From assembly GCA_934513685.1 (NCBI GenBank), contig CAKSWY010000012.1, positions 9,829 to 73,828 on the forward strand: a stretch of DNA of 64,000 nucleotides. The letters are read 5' to 3'. Below are positions 17,260 through 25,921 of this stretch, one piece after another. Made by a program: the position numbers and the translations under genes. Each line of letters begins with the position of its first letter. Positions within the stretch are counted from its first letter, which is position 1. Source of the stretch: an uncultured Oscillospiraceae bacterium. Lineage in GTDB: Bacteria; Bacillota; Clostridia; Oscillospirales; Ruminococcaceae. The notes beneath the pieces are model-generated. The model was given only the letters and a program-made list of their open reading frames with translations, was not told the origin of the DNA and did no database searches.

Positions 17260-18114
17260 ATGGCACAACTGCTGCTGGGCAAAGAAGTAACCGCCTCACT
17301 GAACGAGGAGATTCGCCGCAAGGTGGCACAGCTGAACGAACAGGGCGTCACCCCCAAGCTGGGCATCGTCCGCATCGGCGAGCGGGAGGACGACATCTCC
17401 TACGAGCGGGGGGCCACCAAGCGGTGCGAGACCCTGGGCGTGGCCTTTGAAAAGTTTCTGCTGCCCGCCGACGCCTCGGAGGAAGAGGTTCTCCAGGTCA
17501 TCCGGGCCGTGAATGAGGATGACAGCATCCACGGGGTGCTGCTGTTCCGCCCCCTGCCCCGCCACCTGAACGAGGACAGGATCGTAAATGCGCTGGCCGT
17601 GGAAAAGGACGTGGACGGCATCACCGACCTGTCCATGGCGTCGGTGTTCATGGGCCGCGGCGCAGGCTACGCCCCCTGCACCCCCAGCGCCTGTATGCGC
17701 ATTCTGGACCACTACGGCATTGACTGCACCGGCAAAAAGGCCGTGGTGATCGGCCGCAGCCTGGTGGTGGGCAAGCCCGCCGCCATGATGCTGCTGAAAA
17801 AGAACGCCACCGTCACGGTCTGCCACACCAAAACCGTGGATATGCCCGCGGTGGTGCGCGAGGCCGATGTGGTGATCGTGGCAGCCGGCCGGGCCGGCAT
17901 TGTGGGCGCCGACTATCTGCGCCCCGGGCAGGTGGTCATCGACGTGGGCATCAACGTCAACGCCGAGGGCAAGCTGTGCGGCGATGTGAATTTCGCCGAG
18001 GCAGAGCCGGTTGTGGCCGCCATTACCCCCGTGCCCGGCGGCGTGGGCACCGTGACCACCTCGGTGCTGGTGGAGCACGTGGTGGAGGCCGCCCTGGCCA
18101 AATGCCGGAAATAA
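17260..18114 (+). CDS. folD: methylenetetrahydrofolate dehydrogenase, FolD family variant
   Basis: A 284-residue FolD-type protein. The N-terminal catalytic domain (about 1-140) and the Rossmann NADP domain (GRSLVVGKPAAMMLL about 165-179, CHTKT, VIDVGIN, GDVNF, ITPVPGGVG) are intact. Compared with E. coli FolD, the lysine four residues after the active-site tyrosine is replaced (YERGAT: Y48, A52), and the conserved glutamine of the VQLPLP motif is replaced (LLFRPLP). The aspartate of KDVDGI is kept. The lysine is needed for the cyclohydrolase step in studied enzymes, so this protein may be only a dehydrogenase, complemented by the FchA-like protein just upstream. Confidence 0.9.
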   Translation: MAQLLLGKEVTASLNEEIRRKVAQLNEQGVTPKLGIVRIGEREDDISYERGATKRCETLGVAFEKFLLPADASEEEVLQVIRAVNEDDSIHGVLLFRPLPRHLNEDRIVNALAVEKDVDGITDLSMASVFMGRGAGYAPCTPSACMRILDHYGIDCTGKKAVVIGRSLVVGKPAAMMLLKKNATVTVCHTKTVDMPAVVREADVVIVAAGRAGIVGADYLRPGQVVIDVGINVNAEGKLCGDVNFAEAEPVVAAITPVPGGVGTVTTSVLVEHVVEAALAKCRK

Positions 18115-18136
18115 CCGAATTTTTTTGGTAAAAAGC

Positions 18137-18183
18137 CACAGAAACCGCGCCCCGACCAGATGGGTCGGGGCGCGGTTTCTGTG
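18137..18183. terminator. terminator hairpin after folD
   Basis: A very long perfect stem (CACAGAAACCGCGCCCCGACC and complement, loop AGAT). The T run is weak on the + side. Confidence 0.75.
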
Positions 18184-18232
18184 ATTTTGTGGGCTTGAAT
18201 GGGCGTGGCAGAAAACAGCACCGCCGCAGGAA

Positions 18233-18290
18233 AAGCCTTCCCCTCGAGGGGAAGGTGCCGAACTAAGTGAGGCGGATGAGGTGGGGCGCT
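18233..18290 (+). repeat. dispersed palindromic repeat, copy 4 (diverged)
   Basis: It has CCTTCCCCTCGAGGGGAAGG, then a decayed second hairpin (GTGCCGAACTAAGTGAGGC), then GGATGAGGTGG. A partial inverted piece (TCATCAGTCGCCTAGCGGCG) follows at 18331-18350. Confidence 0.7.
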
Positions 18291-18918
18291 TGTCACCACC
18301 ATAACCCCACCGCAAAGGAAAGAGGCCGCCTCATCAGTCGCCTAGCGGCGGCAGCCCCCCGAGCGGAAGCCTCCAGGGCTCCGCCGCCCGGCACATTTCT
18401 GCATAGAAAATGGCCCCGGGGAATCCGCATCCCCGGGGCCTGTTTTGTAAGTACCCGGCCCCCTAAAATCCGCACGGGGGCGGGCAAGCGGTGCTTCCAC
18501 CGGGCAGGCCTCCCTCTAAACGGCCAGCCACAGGCGAAACGCCGGGACATGGGCGGCACGCAACGACCCTGCCAGAGGCCGGCGCACCCGAATCGCATGT
18601 CACTCCATCACGGCCAACTTGCCGGATGTTCACTACTCTCACACTAGAGCGTGTAATAAGTATAAACTGTGAACATGCACAATGTCCATGGACATTTGAG
18701 AGCAATGCTGCACAAGGCCGCGCGGCACTTCTTCCCGATTTATCGCCGGGTTTGTCAAATTCTGCCGTTTTTTGCCGGCATCGGTTTACGGCGGTCAAGC
18801 TGTCCTTCCTATGAATACATTTTTAATCAAATTCGGCAAATTCGGCAGCACATCCGATAAAATCGCACTCTTTTCTTTTCTTCGGCACAAATCATACAAA
18901 CACTTTACTTTTATAAAA
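18291..18918. other. intergenic region without a supported gene
   Basis: Beyond the partial repeat at 18331-18350, it holds a hairpin GGCCCCGGGG/CCCCGGGGCC at 18412-18440 followed by TGTTTT. The rest (18445-18918) is non-coding as far as I can see; short open frames lack ribosome sites and coding bias. Confidence 0.5.
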
Positions 18919-18967
18919 AATGGGCTTTCTTTTGGCAACAACGCCCCAAGAAAGCCCATTCTTTTTT
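18919..18967. terminator. bidirectional terminator
   Basis: AATGGGCTTTCTT and its complement around a 15-base loop, with CTTTTTTG on the right and an A-rich tract on the left. It serves the converging end of the polyamine operon. Confidence 0.8.
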
Positions 18968-19065
18968 GTAATTTTTTGTATTTTTATTGTTTTTCTCTTT
19001 GTATGCAGCCCTACCTATGGTCAAAAATTGCATACCCGCCGGGCCGCAGGCGGCCGGGCGGCTGT

Positions 19066-20193
19066 TCAGGAAAGCCGGCCCTTAAAGTCCTCATAGCCGA
19101 ACCGGCGCACCAGCTCCAGTGTGCCGTCTTCATGGCGCAGGCACAGGTCGGGCAGGGGCATTCCGTTGAAGGTGTTGGTCTTGACCATGGTGTACAGAGC
19201 CATATCCTCCAACACAATGCGGCTGCCCTCTTCCAGCGGCTCATCGAAGGAGTAATCGCCGATCACATCCCCGGCCAGGCAGGTCGGCCCGGCCAACCGG
19301 TAGGTATGGGCCTTTTCGCCGGGCTGCCCGCTGCCCCGCACCGGGGGCCGGTAGGGCATCTCCAGCACGTCGGGCATATGGCAGGCGGCGGAAGCGTCCA
19401 GAATGGCAATGTCCATGCCGTTGTGAACCACTTCCAGCACCTGACTGACCAGGAAGCCCGCGTTCAGCACCACCGCTTCGCCCGGCTCCAGGTACACCTC
19501 CACGCCGTAGGTCTCGCGCAGGCGGCGCACCAGCTTTACCAGCCGCTCCACGTCGTAGCCGGGGCGGGTAATGTGGTGCCCGCCGCCCAGGTTCAGCCAT
19601 TTCAGACCGTGCAGGTACGGGCCGAACTTCTCTTCCAGCGCCTGTACCGTGCTTTCCAGGTCGTCCGAATCCTGCTCGCAGAGGGTGTGCATATGCAGCC
19701 CATCCAGAAGCGGCAGCTGGGCCGGGTCAAAGTTGGCCAGCGTGGTGCCCAGGCGGCTGCCGGGCGCGCAGGGGTCATAGATGGCGTGACCCTCCTGGGT
19801 GGAGTGCTCCGGATTCACCCGCAGGCCTACCTGCTTGCCCGCCGCTCTGGCCCGGGCCGCGTACTTTTCCACCTGCCGGGGCGAGTTGAACACAAAGTGG
19901 TCGGCCACCGCCAGCAGGGCTTCAAACTCTTCCTCGGTGTAGGCAGGCTTGAACACATGCACCTCGCCGCCGAACTCCTCCCGGCCAAGGCGGGCCTCAT
20001 ACAGGCCGCTGGCCGTGGAGCCCGCCAGATACTGCCGGATGAGCGGGTAGCACCGGTACATGGAAAAGGCCTTCTGGGCCAGCAGGATCTTGCAGCCCGC
20101 CCGCCGGGCCACATCGGCCAGCAGCTCCAGATTTCGTTTCAGCAGCCCCTCGTCCACCACAAAGGCAGGGGTGCGCAGCTCCGCGCCGCCCAT
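19066..20193 (-). CDS. nspC: carboxynorspermidine decarboxylase
   Basis: A 375-residue PLP enzyme of the alanine-racemase fold. The PLP lysine is probably K41 (KILLAQKAF). WLNLGGGHHI (about 199-208) and the late GPTCLAGD are typical of NspC, which decarboxylates carboxynorspermidine or carboxyspermidine to finish spermidine synthesis. Its ATG overlaps the upstream TGA by one base (TGATG), showing tight translational coupling with the dehydrogenase gene. It is the last gene of the six-gene polyamine operon and is followed by the terminator at 18919-18967. Confidence 0.9.
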   Translation of the reverse strand: MGGAELRTPAFVVDEGLLKRNLELLADVARRAGCKILLAQKAFSMYRCYPLIRQYLAGSTASGLYEARLGREEFGGEVHVFKPAYTEEEFEALLAVADHFVFNSPRQVEKYAARARAAGKQVGLRVNPEHSTQEGHAIYDPCAPGSRLGTTLANFDPAQLPLLDGLHMHTLCEQDSDDLESTVQALEEKFGPYLHGLKWLNLGGGHHITRPGYDVERLVKLVRRLRETYGVEVYLEPGEAVVLNAGFLVSQVLEVVHNGMDIAILDASAACHMPDVLEMPYRPPVRGSGQPGEKAHTYRLAGPTCLAGDVIGDYSFDEPLEEGSRIVLEDMALYTMVKTNTFNGMPLPDLCLRHEDGTLELVRRFGYEDFKGRLS

Positions 20194-21452
20194 CAGTCCA
20201 CCAGGGCGGGGTCGTCCTGCACCTGCCAGGGCAGGCCGCAGGTATTCAGGGCGTCCATGTAGGGATCGGGATCAAACTCCTCCACGGTGTACACACCGGG
20301 CTTGGTCCACTTGCCGGTCAGCATCATCATGGCGCCGATCATGGCGGGCACGCCGGTGGTGTAGCTGATGGCCTGGCTGCCCACCTCACGGTAGCACTCC
20401 TGATGGTCGCACACGTTGTAGATGTAGGCCGTCTTTTCCTTGCCGTCCTTCACGCCGGTGAAGATACAGCCGATGTTGGTCTTGCCCACGGTGCGGGGGC
20501 CCAGGGTGGCAGGATCCGGCAGAAGGGCCTTCAGGAACTGGATGGGCACAATCTGGTGGCCCTCAAACTCCACCGGCTCGGTGGAGAGCATACCCACGTT
20601 TTCCAGGCACTTCATGTGGGTCAGGTAGCTCTGGCCGAAGGTCATGAAGAAGCGGATGCGCTGCACGCCGGGAATGTTCTTGGCCAGCGACTCGATCTCC
20701 TCATGGTGGAGCAGGTACATATCCTTCTCGCCCACCTGGTCGAAATTGTACTCCCGCTTGATGCTCATGGCGGGGATCTCCACCCAGCGGCCGTTCTCCC
20801 AGTAGCTGCCGGGGGCCGAAACCTCGCGCAGGTTGATCTCCGGGTTGAAGTTGGTGGCGAAGGGGTAGCCATGGTCGCCGCCGTTGCAGTCCAGAATGTC
20901 GATGGTGCGGATCTCGTCGAACAGGTGCTTCTGGGCCCAGGCGCAGTAGGCCTGAGTCACGCCCGGGTCAAAGCCGGTGCCCAGCAGGGCGGTCAGGCCG
21001 GCCTCCTCAAACTTTTTCTTGTAAGCCCACTGCCAGCTGTAATCGAAGTAGGCGGAGAAGCCCTCCTCCTTGCAGCGGCGGTCGTACACCTCCCGCCAGG
21101 CGGGGTCGGTGATGTCCTCCGGCTCGTAGTTGGCGGTGTCCAGATAATTCACACCGCACTCCAGGCAGGCGTCCATGATGGTCAGATCCTGATAGGGCAG
21201 GGCGATGTTCATCACCAGGTCAGGCTGCACCTTCTTGATCAGGGCCACCAGCTGGTTCTTGTCGTCCGCGTCCACCTGCTCGGTGGTGATCTTGGTGGCG
21301 GTCTTGCCCTCCAGCTTAGCCTTCAGGGCATCGCATTTGGATTTGGTGCGGCTGGCAATGCACAGCTCGCTGAACACATCGGGGTGCTGGCAGCACTTCT
21401 GAATGGCCACGCTGGCCACGCCGCCGCAGCCGATTACTAATACCTTGCTCAT
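20193..21452 (-). CDS. carboxynorspermidine/carboxyspermidine dehydrogenase (saccharopine dehydrogenase family)
   Basis: A 419-residue protein of the saccharopine dehydrogenase-like family. The nucleotide-binding start is KVLVIGCGGVASVAIQKC (glycines at 8-11), and GTGFDPGVTQAYCAW is the typical middle segment. In the alternative spermidine route it condenses aspartate semialdehyde with a diamine and reduces the product with NADPH to the carboxy-polyamine. ATG at 21452 has AGGAGGAACCCCC upstream. It lies between speB and nspC. A closely related enzyme can use agmatine instead of putrescine in some bacteria, so the diamine partner is open. Confidence 0.9.
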   Translation of the reverse strand: MSKVLVIGCGGVASVAIQKCCQHPDVFSELCIASRTKSKCDALKAKLEGKTATKITTEQVDADDKNQLVALIKKVQPDLVMNIALPYQDLTIMDACLECGVNYLDTANYEPEDITDPAWREVYDRRCKEEGFSAYFDYSWQWAYKKKFEEAGLTALLGTGFDPGVTQAYCAWAQKHLFDEIRTIDILDCNGGDHGYPFATNFNPEINLREVSAPGSYWENGRWVEIPAMSIKREYNFDQVGEKDMYLLHHEEIESLAKNIPGVQRIRFFMTFGQSYLTHMKCLENVGMLSTEPVEFEGHQIVPIQFLKALLPDPATLGPRTVGKTNIGCIFTGVKDGKEKTAYIYNVCDHQECYREVGSQAISYTTGVPAMIGAMMMLTGKWTKPGVYTVEEFDPDPYMDALNTCGLPWQVQDDPALVD

Positions 21453-21516
21453 GGGGGTTCCTCCTTTATTTGGGCAGCCCGAAGGCCGCATTCTCATTCG
21501 CTTCACAGGTCGATGG

Positions 21517-22374
21517 TCATTTGCCCAGCAGGGCCAGCAGCATTTCCCGCACCACCTTGCAGGCCGCTGCCGTGGAAACACCGCTCTGGTCATAATGGGG
21601 GCTGAGCTCGTTGGCGTCGCACCCCACCACGTTGGCCTTGCTGCACACCAGCGTAACGGCCCGGCGCAGGGCGTCGAAGCTCACGCCGCCCGGCTCGGGG
21701 GTGCCGGTGCCGGGGAACACGCTGGGGTCCATCACATCCAGATCCACCGTGAAGTACACGGGCGTATCGCCCAGCGTTTCCATCAGCGCTTCCAGGCCCT
21801 CAAAGTCAAACTTGTGGGTGTCCACATGCCGGCTGCCCCAGGCGAATTCCTCCCGGTCGCCCGAGCGGATGCCGAACTGGTGAATGCGGCCATCTCCGGC
21901 CAGCTCCCAGCAGCGGCGCAGCACGCAGGCGTGGGAGAGCTGCACGCCCAGATAATCCTGCCGCAGGTCGGCGTGGGCGTCAAAGTGGATGATGTGTACC
22001 TGGGGATACTGTTTGTGCACGGCGCGGAAGGCCCCCAGCGTCACCAGATGCTCGCCGCCCAGCAGGAAGGGCAGCTTGCCCGCCTCCAGAATGGTCTCGG
22101 CCCGCTGGGTGATGGCGTCCAGCGCGGCGGCGCTGTCGCCCATGGGAAGCTCGATGTCGCCGCTGTCCATCACCGCATAGTCGGTCAGGTCCCTGTCCTG
22201 ATAGGGGCTGTAACTCTCCAGCCCGTAGGATTCGTGCCGGATGGCCCCGCTGCCGAAGCGGGAGCCGGGCCGGAAGGACGTGGTGGAGTCGAAGGGGGCG
22301 CCGTACAGCACCACCCTGGCCTCCTCAAACTCCGCCTCGCAGGCCAGAAAGGTCTCGTTATTCATGTTCAACAT
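21517..22374 (-). CDS. speB: agmatinase (ureohydrolase family)
   Basis: A 285-residue manganese ureohydrolase. Metal-binding motifs are GGEH (106-109), DAHADLR (132-138) and DLDVMDP (211-217), all intact. It removes urea from agmatine to give putrescine, or from aminopropylagmatine to give spermidine. The start at 22374 overlaps the end of speE by 17 bases; GGAGG lies 12 bases upstream inside speE, while the second ATG at 22365 has no better site. Position between speE and the carboxyspermidine dehydrogenase gene leaves both substrates possible. Confidence 0.9.
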   Translation of the reverse strand: MLNMNNETFLACEAEFEEARVVLYGAPFDSTTSFRPGSRFGSGAIRHESYGLESYSPYQDRDLTDYAVMDSGDIELPMGDSAAALDAITQRAETILEAGKLPFLLGGEHLVTLGAFRAVHKQYPQVHIIHFDAHADLRQDYLGVQLSHACVLRRCWELAGDGRIHQFGIRSGDREEFAWGSRHVDTHKFDFEGLEALMETLGDTPVYFTVDLDVMDPSVFPGTGTPEPGGVSFDALRRAVTLVCSKANVVGCDANELSPHYDQSGVSTAAACKVVREMLLALLGK

Positions 22375-23221
22375 GCTTCAGCAGTTCCTCCACATAGGCC
22401 GGGATGTAAAACGCCCCCTTGTGCAGGGTGGTGGTGTAATACCGGCAGGGAATGCCCCGCAGATTCCAGCGGGTCTCGTCCAGATCGCGCAGGGGATGAT
22501 ACTTCTTCGAGGCAAAGCCGAAGAGCCAGTGCCCGGAAGGATAGGTGGGAATGTGCGCCTGATACACCTTCGCAATGGGGAAGGAACCCACCAGGTTCTT
22601 GTGGGCCCGCTGGCAGGCAGCGGCGTCCTCCTGGTAGAAGGGGCTTTCGTGCTGGTTGATGAGAATGCCGTCCTCCCGCAGGGCCTTGTAGCAGTTGCCG
22701 TAGAACTCCCGGGTGAACAGCCCCTCGCCGGGGCCGAAGGGGTCGGTGGAGTCCACAATGATCAGGTCGTAGGCGTTCTCCTTGCCCCGCACGAACTTCA
22801 GGCCGTCCTCATAATGGATGGTCAGGCGGGGGTCATCCAGCCGGCAGGCGGTTTTGGGCAGGTACTTTTTGCACACCTCCACCACCAGCTCGTCGATCTC
22901 CACCATGTCGATGTGTTCCAGGTCCTGATACTGGGTCAACTCGCGGATCACGCCGCCGTCGCCCGCGCCGATGACCAGCACATCCCGCACGTTGGGGTGC
23001 ACCGCCATGGGCACATGGGTGATCATCTCGTGGTAGATAAACTCATCCTTTTCGGTGAGCATCATGTAGCCGTCCAGCGTCAGAAAACGGCCGAACTCCG
23101 GCGAGTCGAACACATCAATGCGCTGAAACTCGCTTTTGCCGCTGTACAGCTGCCGGTCCACCCGGATGGACAGCTTTACGTTTGGGGTATGCGGTTCCGA
23201 AAACCAGAATTCCACGGTCAC
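22358..23221 (-). CDS. speE: spermidine synthase (aminopropyltransferase)
   Basis: A 287-residue aminopropyltransferase with the Rossmann nucleotide-binding motif VLVIGAGDGGVIREL (81-95), the acidic VEID (107-110) and the catalytic DSTDPFGPGEGLF (157-169). It transfers the aminopropyl group of decarboxylated S-adenosylmethionine to putrescine or a related amine such as agmatine. The N-terminal domain with YSGKSEFQ is complete. It follows the decarboxylase gene by 48 bases and overlaps speB, consistent with one operon. Confidence 0.92.
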   Translation of the reverse strand: MTVEFWFSEPHTPNVKLSIRVDRQLYSGKSEFQRIDVFDSPEFGRFLTLDGYMMLTEKDEFIYHEMITHVPMAVHPNVRDVLVIGAGDGGVIRELTQYQDLEHIDMVEIDELVVEVCKKYLPKTACRLDDPRLTIHYEDGLKFVRGKENAYDLIIVDSTDPFGPGEGLFTREFYGNCYKALREDGILINQHESPFYQEDAAACQRAHKNLVGSFPIAKVYQAHIPTYPSGHWLFGFASKKYHPLRDLDETRWNLRGIPCRYYTTTLHKGAFYIPAYVEELLKHVEHE

Positions 23222-23269
23222 ACTCTCCCTTCTTCATCGGGGGCCTAATCCCCCGCCCTCGCCGTTTGT

Positions 23270-24727
23270 TCAATACAGGCCGCTGAGCACGTTCAGCCGC
23301 TCAATGTCCGGATCTTCCGGGCCGGTCATGCTGCAGCCCTTGGCCTTGGCGTACTTGATGTAATCCACAATGCGGCGGGTAATGCGCTCGCCGGGGGCCA
23401 GAATGGGAATTCCCGGGGGATAGCACATGACAAACTCGCTGCAGATGTGGCCGGGGGTCCTGTCCAGCGGCAGCGACTCCTTCGGCGCATAAAAGGCCTC
23501 CTGAGGGCTGGCGTCCACCTGCGGCTCAATGTACTCCTGCCGCATCAGGCCGGCCGCGTCCGGCTCTTTGCCGAAGCGGCGGCGCACCTCCGCCAGCGCG
23601 CCCACCAGCCGCTCGATCTCCCGGGGCCGGTCGCCGATGGACAGATAGGCCAGAATGTTGCCCAGGTCGCCGAACTCGATCTGGATGTCGTACTCGTCCC
23701 GCAGCAGGTCATACACCTCAATGCCCGCCAGGCCGATGTCCAGCGTGTTCACCGACAGCTTGGTTTTGTCAAAGGCAAACACGCTGTCGCCGTTCACCAG
23801 CTCTTCCGAGAAGGCGTAGTAGCCGCCGATCTGGTTGATCTCGCTGCGGGCATAGTCGGCCATCTCCACCACTTTGGCGAAGGATTCCCGCCCCCGCAGC
23901 GCCAGATTCCGGCGGGAAATGTCCAGGCTGGACAGCAAAAGGTAGCTGCCGCTGGTGGTCTGGGTCAGGTTGATGATCTGCCGCACATGGCCTTCGCTCA
24001 TGGCCGGGCCGGCCAGCAGCAGCGAGCTTTGGGTCAGGCTGCCGCCGGATTTGTGCATGGACACGGCGGCCATATCCGCCCCCGCCGCCATGGCCGACAC
24101 GGGCATATCCGCACCGAAATAAAAGTGGGTGCCGTGGGCCTCATCCGCCAGGCACAGCATACCGTTCTCGTGGGCCATCTTCACAATGGCCCGCAGGTCC
24201 GAGCAGATGCCGTAGTAGGTGGGGTTGTTCACCAGAACGGCCTTGGCGTCCGGGTTTTCCCGGATGGCCCGGGCCACATCCTCCCGGCGCATACCCAGCG
24301 GAATGCCCAGCCGGTCGTCGCAGGCGGGGTCCACATACACGGGCACGGCCCCGCACAGCACCATGGCCCCCATCACGCTGCGGTGCACGTTGCGGGGCAG
24401 AATGATCTTCTCGCCCCGGCTGGCCGAGGACAGGATCATGGCCTGCACGGCGCTGGTGGTGCCGCCCACCATCAAAAAGGCGTGGGCCGCGCCGAAGGCC
24501 TCAGCGGCCAGCTGCTCGGCATCCCGGATCACCGACACGGGGTGGCACAGGTTGTCCAGCGGCTTCATGGAGTTCACGTCCATGCGCACGCACTGTTCCC
24601 CCAGCAGGGCGGCCAGCTCCGGGTTGCCCCGGCCCCGCTTGTGGCCGGGCACATCAAAGGGCACCACCCGCTTTTTTTCAAATTCCTGAAGCGCCTCATA
24701 GATGGGCGCGCGTTCCTGGGAAAGCAT
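23270..24727 (-). CDS. speA: arginine/lysine/ornithine decarboxylase, PLP fold I (probable arginine decarboxylase)
   Basis: A 485-residue PLP decarboxylase of the aspartate-aminotransferase fold, short type as in Bacillus SpeA. Visible: PFDVPGHKRG (23-32), PLDNLCHP (56-63), MVGGTTSAVQAM (86-97), ADEAHG (194-199) and the PLP lysine in SMHKSGGS (K226). Arginine is the likely substrate because an agmatinase gene lies in the same operon; lysine or ornithine cannot be excluded from sequence. It follows speD by 36 bases. Confidence 0.88.
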   Translation of the reverse strand: MLSQERAPIYEALQEFEKKRVVPFDVPGHKRGRGNPELAALLGEQCVRMDVNSMKPLDNLCHPVSVIRDAEQLAAEAFGAAHAFLMVGGTTSAVQAMILSSASRGEKIILPRNVHRSVMGAMVLCGAVPVYVDPACDDRLGIPLGMRREDVARAIRENPDAKAVLVNNPTYYGICSDLRAIVKMAHENGMLCLADEAHGTHFYFGADMPVSAMAAGADMAAVSMHKSGGSLTQSSLLLAGPAMSEGHVRQIINLTQTTSGSYLLLSSLDISRRNLALRGRESFAKVVEMADYARSEINQIGGYYAFSEELVNGDSVFAFDKTKLSVNTLDIGLAGIEVYDLLRDEYDIQIEFGDLGNILAYLSIGDRPREIERLVGALAEVRRRFGKEPDAAGLMRQEYIEPQVDASPQEAFYAPKESLPLDRTPGHICSEFVMCYPPGIPILAPGERITRRIVDYIKYAKAKGCSMTGPEDPDIERLNVLSGLY

Positions 24728-24763
24728 CTGTTTTTTCTCCTCCCCTTCCGCCAGGCGGCCGTC

Positions 24764-25522
24764 TCAGTAAATGTTCCGGCCGCTGTAAATCTCAATCATT
24801 TCCCGCCGCAGGTTCTCCATAATTTCCAGGCGTTCCTGCGGGGGCAGCTCATACACATCGGTTTTGAACAGATAGTTCTGCAGGTCGATCTCCTTGAGCA
24901 TCATGCGGGTGTGGAACAGGTTTGCCGCATACAGGTTCATGTCCACCGCGTCGTAGCGCAGCAGGGTCTTGGGGTCAATGTAGTTCTGAATGGAGGCCAC
25001 CTCATGGTCCAGAAACAGCTTTTTGCCGTTCATGTCCCGGGTGAAGCCCCGCACCCGGTAGTCCATGGTGATGATGTCGGAATCAAAGGATCCGATCAGG
25101 TAGTCCAGCGTGGAAAGCGGGGTGATCTCCCCGCAGGTGGCCACGTCGATGTCCACCCGGAAGGTGGCCAGGCAGGTCTCGGGGTGATACTCCGGGTAGG
25201 TATGAACCGTGACATGGCTCTTGTCCAGATGGGCCAGCTGCGTCTCCCCCACCGGGATCATGGAGCCTTCGGCGATGAGAATGGTCACCGAAGCGCCCTG
25301 GGGGTCGTAATCCTGCCGGGCAATGTTCAGCACCTTGGCGCCGATCATGTCCGTCAGGGTGGTCAGAATGTTGGTGAGGCGCTCGGAGTTGTACTGCTCG
25401 TCAATGTAGGCGATGTAGTCCCGCTGTTCCCGGGCGGTTTTGGCGTAGCATACGTCGTAAATGTTGAAGCTGAGGGCCTTGGTCAGGTTATTGAAGCCGT
25501 AGAGCTTGAGCTTTTCTCCCAT
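24764..25522 (-). CDS. speD: S-adenosylmethionine decarboxylase proenzyme
   Basis: A 252-residue pyruvoyl enzyme of the E. coli SpeD type (class 1, about 260 residues). The self-cleavage site is K101-S102 in LDKSHVTVHTYPEYHP, where Ser102 becomes the pyruvoyl group. It makes decarboxylated S-adenosylmethionine for SpeE. ATG at 25522 is chosen for the AAAGGGG site and family length; the frame stays open upstream to 25702, through the leader terminator, but this part has no family similarity. First gene of the operon, preceded by a long structured leader. Confidence 0.92.
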   Translation of the reverse strand: MGEKLKLYGFNNLTKALSFNIYDVCYAKTAREQRDYIAYIDEQYNSERLTNILTTLTDMIGAKVLNIARQDYDPQGASVTILIAEGSMIPVGETQLAHLDKSHVTVHTYPEYHPETCLATFRVDIDVATCGEITPLSTLDYLIGSFDSDIITMDYRVRGFTRDMNGKKLFLDHEVASIQNYIDPKTLLRYDAVDMNLYAANLFHTRMMLKEIDLQNYLFKTDVYELPPQERLEIMENLRREMIEIYSGRNIY

Positions 25523-25576
25523 GGCGGTGTTTCCCCTTTGTTCTTGTAATCGGCCTGAAAACGGCGCTGCCGGCAA

Positions 25577-25610
25577 ATAAAAAAGCGATGCGCCAAAACG
25601 GCGCATCGCT
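25577..25610 (-). terminator. terminator inside the speD leader (attenuator)
   Basis: Minus strand AGCGATGCGCC-GTTTT-GGCGCATCGCT followed by TTTTTATTT. It lies between the operon promoter and speD, with no gene stop before it, so it must be conditional. Confidence 0.85.
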
Positions 25611-25709
25611 GCAAAACGTTCTCTCATCCTGGCGGGCGGTAGGCCCCCGGCGCACTGCGCGCCTCGGGCTGCGGCCCCCTGTGGGCTGCGATGAGGATTC
25701 ATTCAGAGT

Positions 25710-25802
25710 CTATATAGCAAATATTACTTTTACTACTCTTATTGACTGTTTTACAAGTTGATACGCACCGTTTGTGCGCTGGTTATAAAGTAACCAACTC
25801 AT
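25710..25802 (-). CDS. possible 30-residue leader peptide
   Basis: ATG at 25802 to TAG at 25712-25710, 30 residues starting MSWLLYNQRTNGAYQ. It overlaps three leader hairpins. No good ribosome site is visible, so expression is doubtful; I list it because it fills most of the AT-rich part of the leader and stops just before the GC-rich domain. Confidence 0.25.
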   Translation of the reverse strand: MSWLLYNQRTNGAYQLVKQSIRVVKVIFAI

Positions 25803-25819
25803 AAAATTGAGCTTTTAAC

Positions 25820-25921
25820 TCAATCAATAATGGCGGCGGCTGGCCGCCCATCGGCAGTTGACCCGGCTGTCCGTATGGCCTTGACCCGATCCGTTCGGGT
25901 GGTCAGTAAAGATATTTGCAT
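25820..25921 (-). CDS. possible 33-residue leader peptide
   Basis: ATG at 25921 to TGA at 25822-25820, 33 residues starting MQISLLTTRTDRVKA. GAGGA lies 12 bases upstream of the ATG and the start is close to the 5' end of the predicted transcript. It contains four arginine codons (CGA, CGG, CGG, CGG), which could matter for an arginine-fed pathway. It could instead be an accident of a structured RNA. Confidence 0.3.
   Translation of the reverse strand: MQISLLTTRTDRVKAIRTAGSTADGRPAAAIID

Noticed and set aside
18491..18860. Overlapping short open frames after folD
   Set aside because: No ribosome sites and no coding bias; the proteins show no recognisable features.
23447..25549. 700-residue open frame on the plus strand
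   Set aside because: It is antisense to speA and speD, which have clear catalytic motifs; composition is typical of a shadow frame.
25860..25905. Guanidine-II (mini-ykkC) riboswitch from two ACGG loops in the speD leader
   Set aside because: Only the first hairpin (ACCCGA-ACGGA-TCGGGT) pairs well; the second ACGG lacks a good stem, and the downstream genes do not match the usual guanidine genes. A covariance search would decide.
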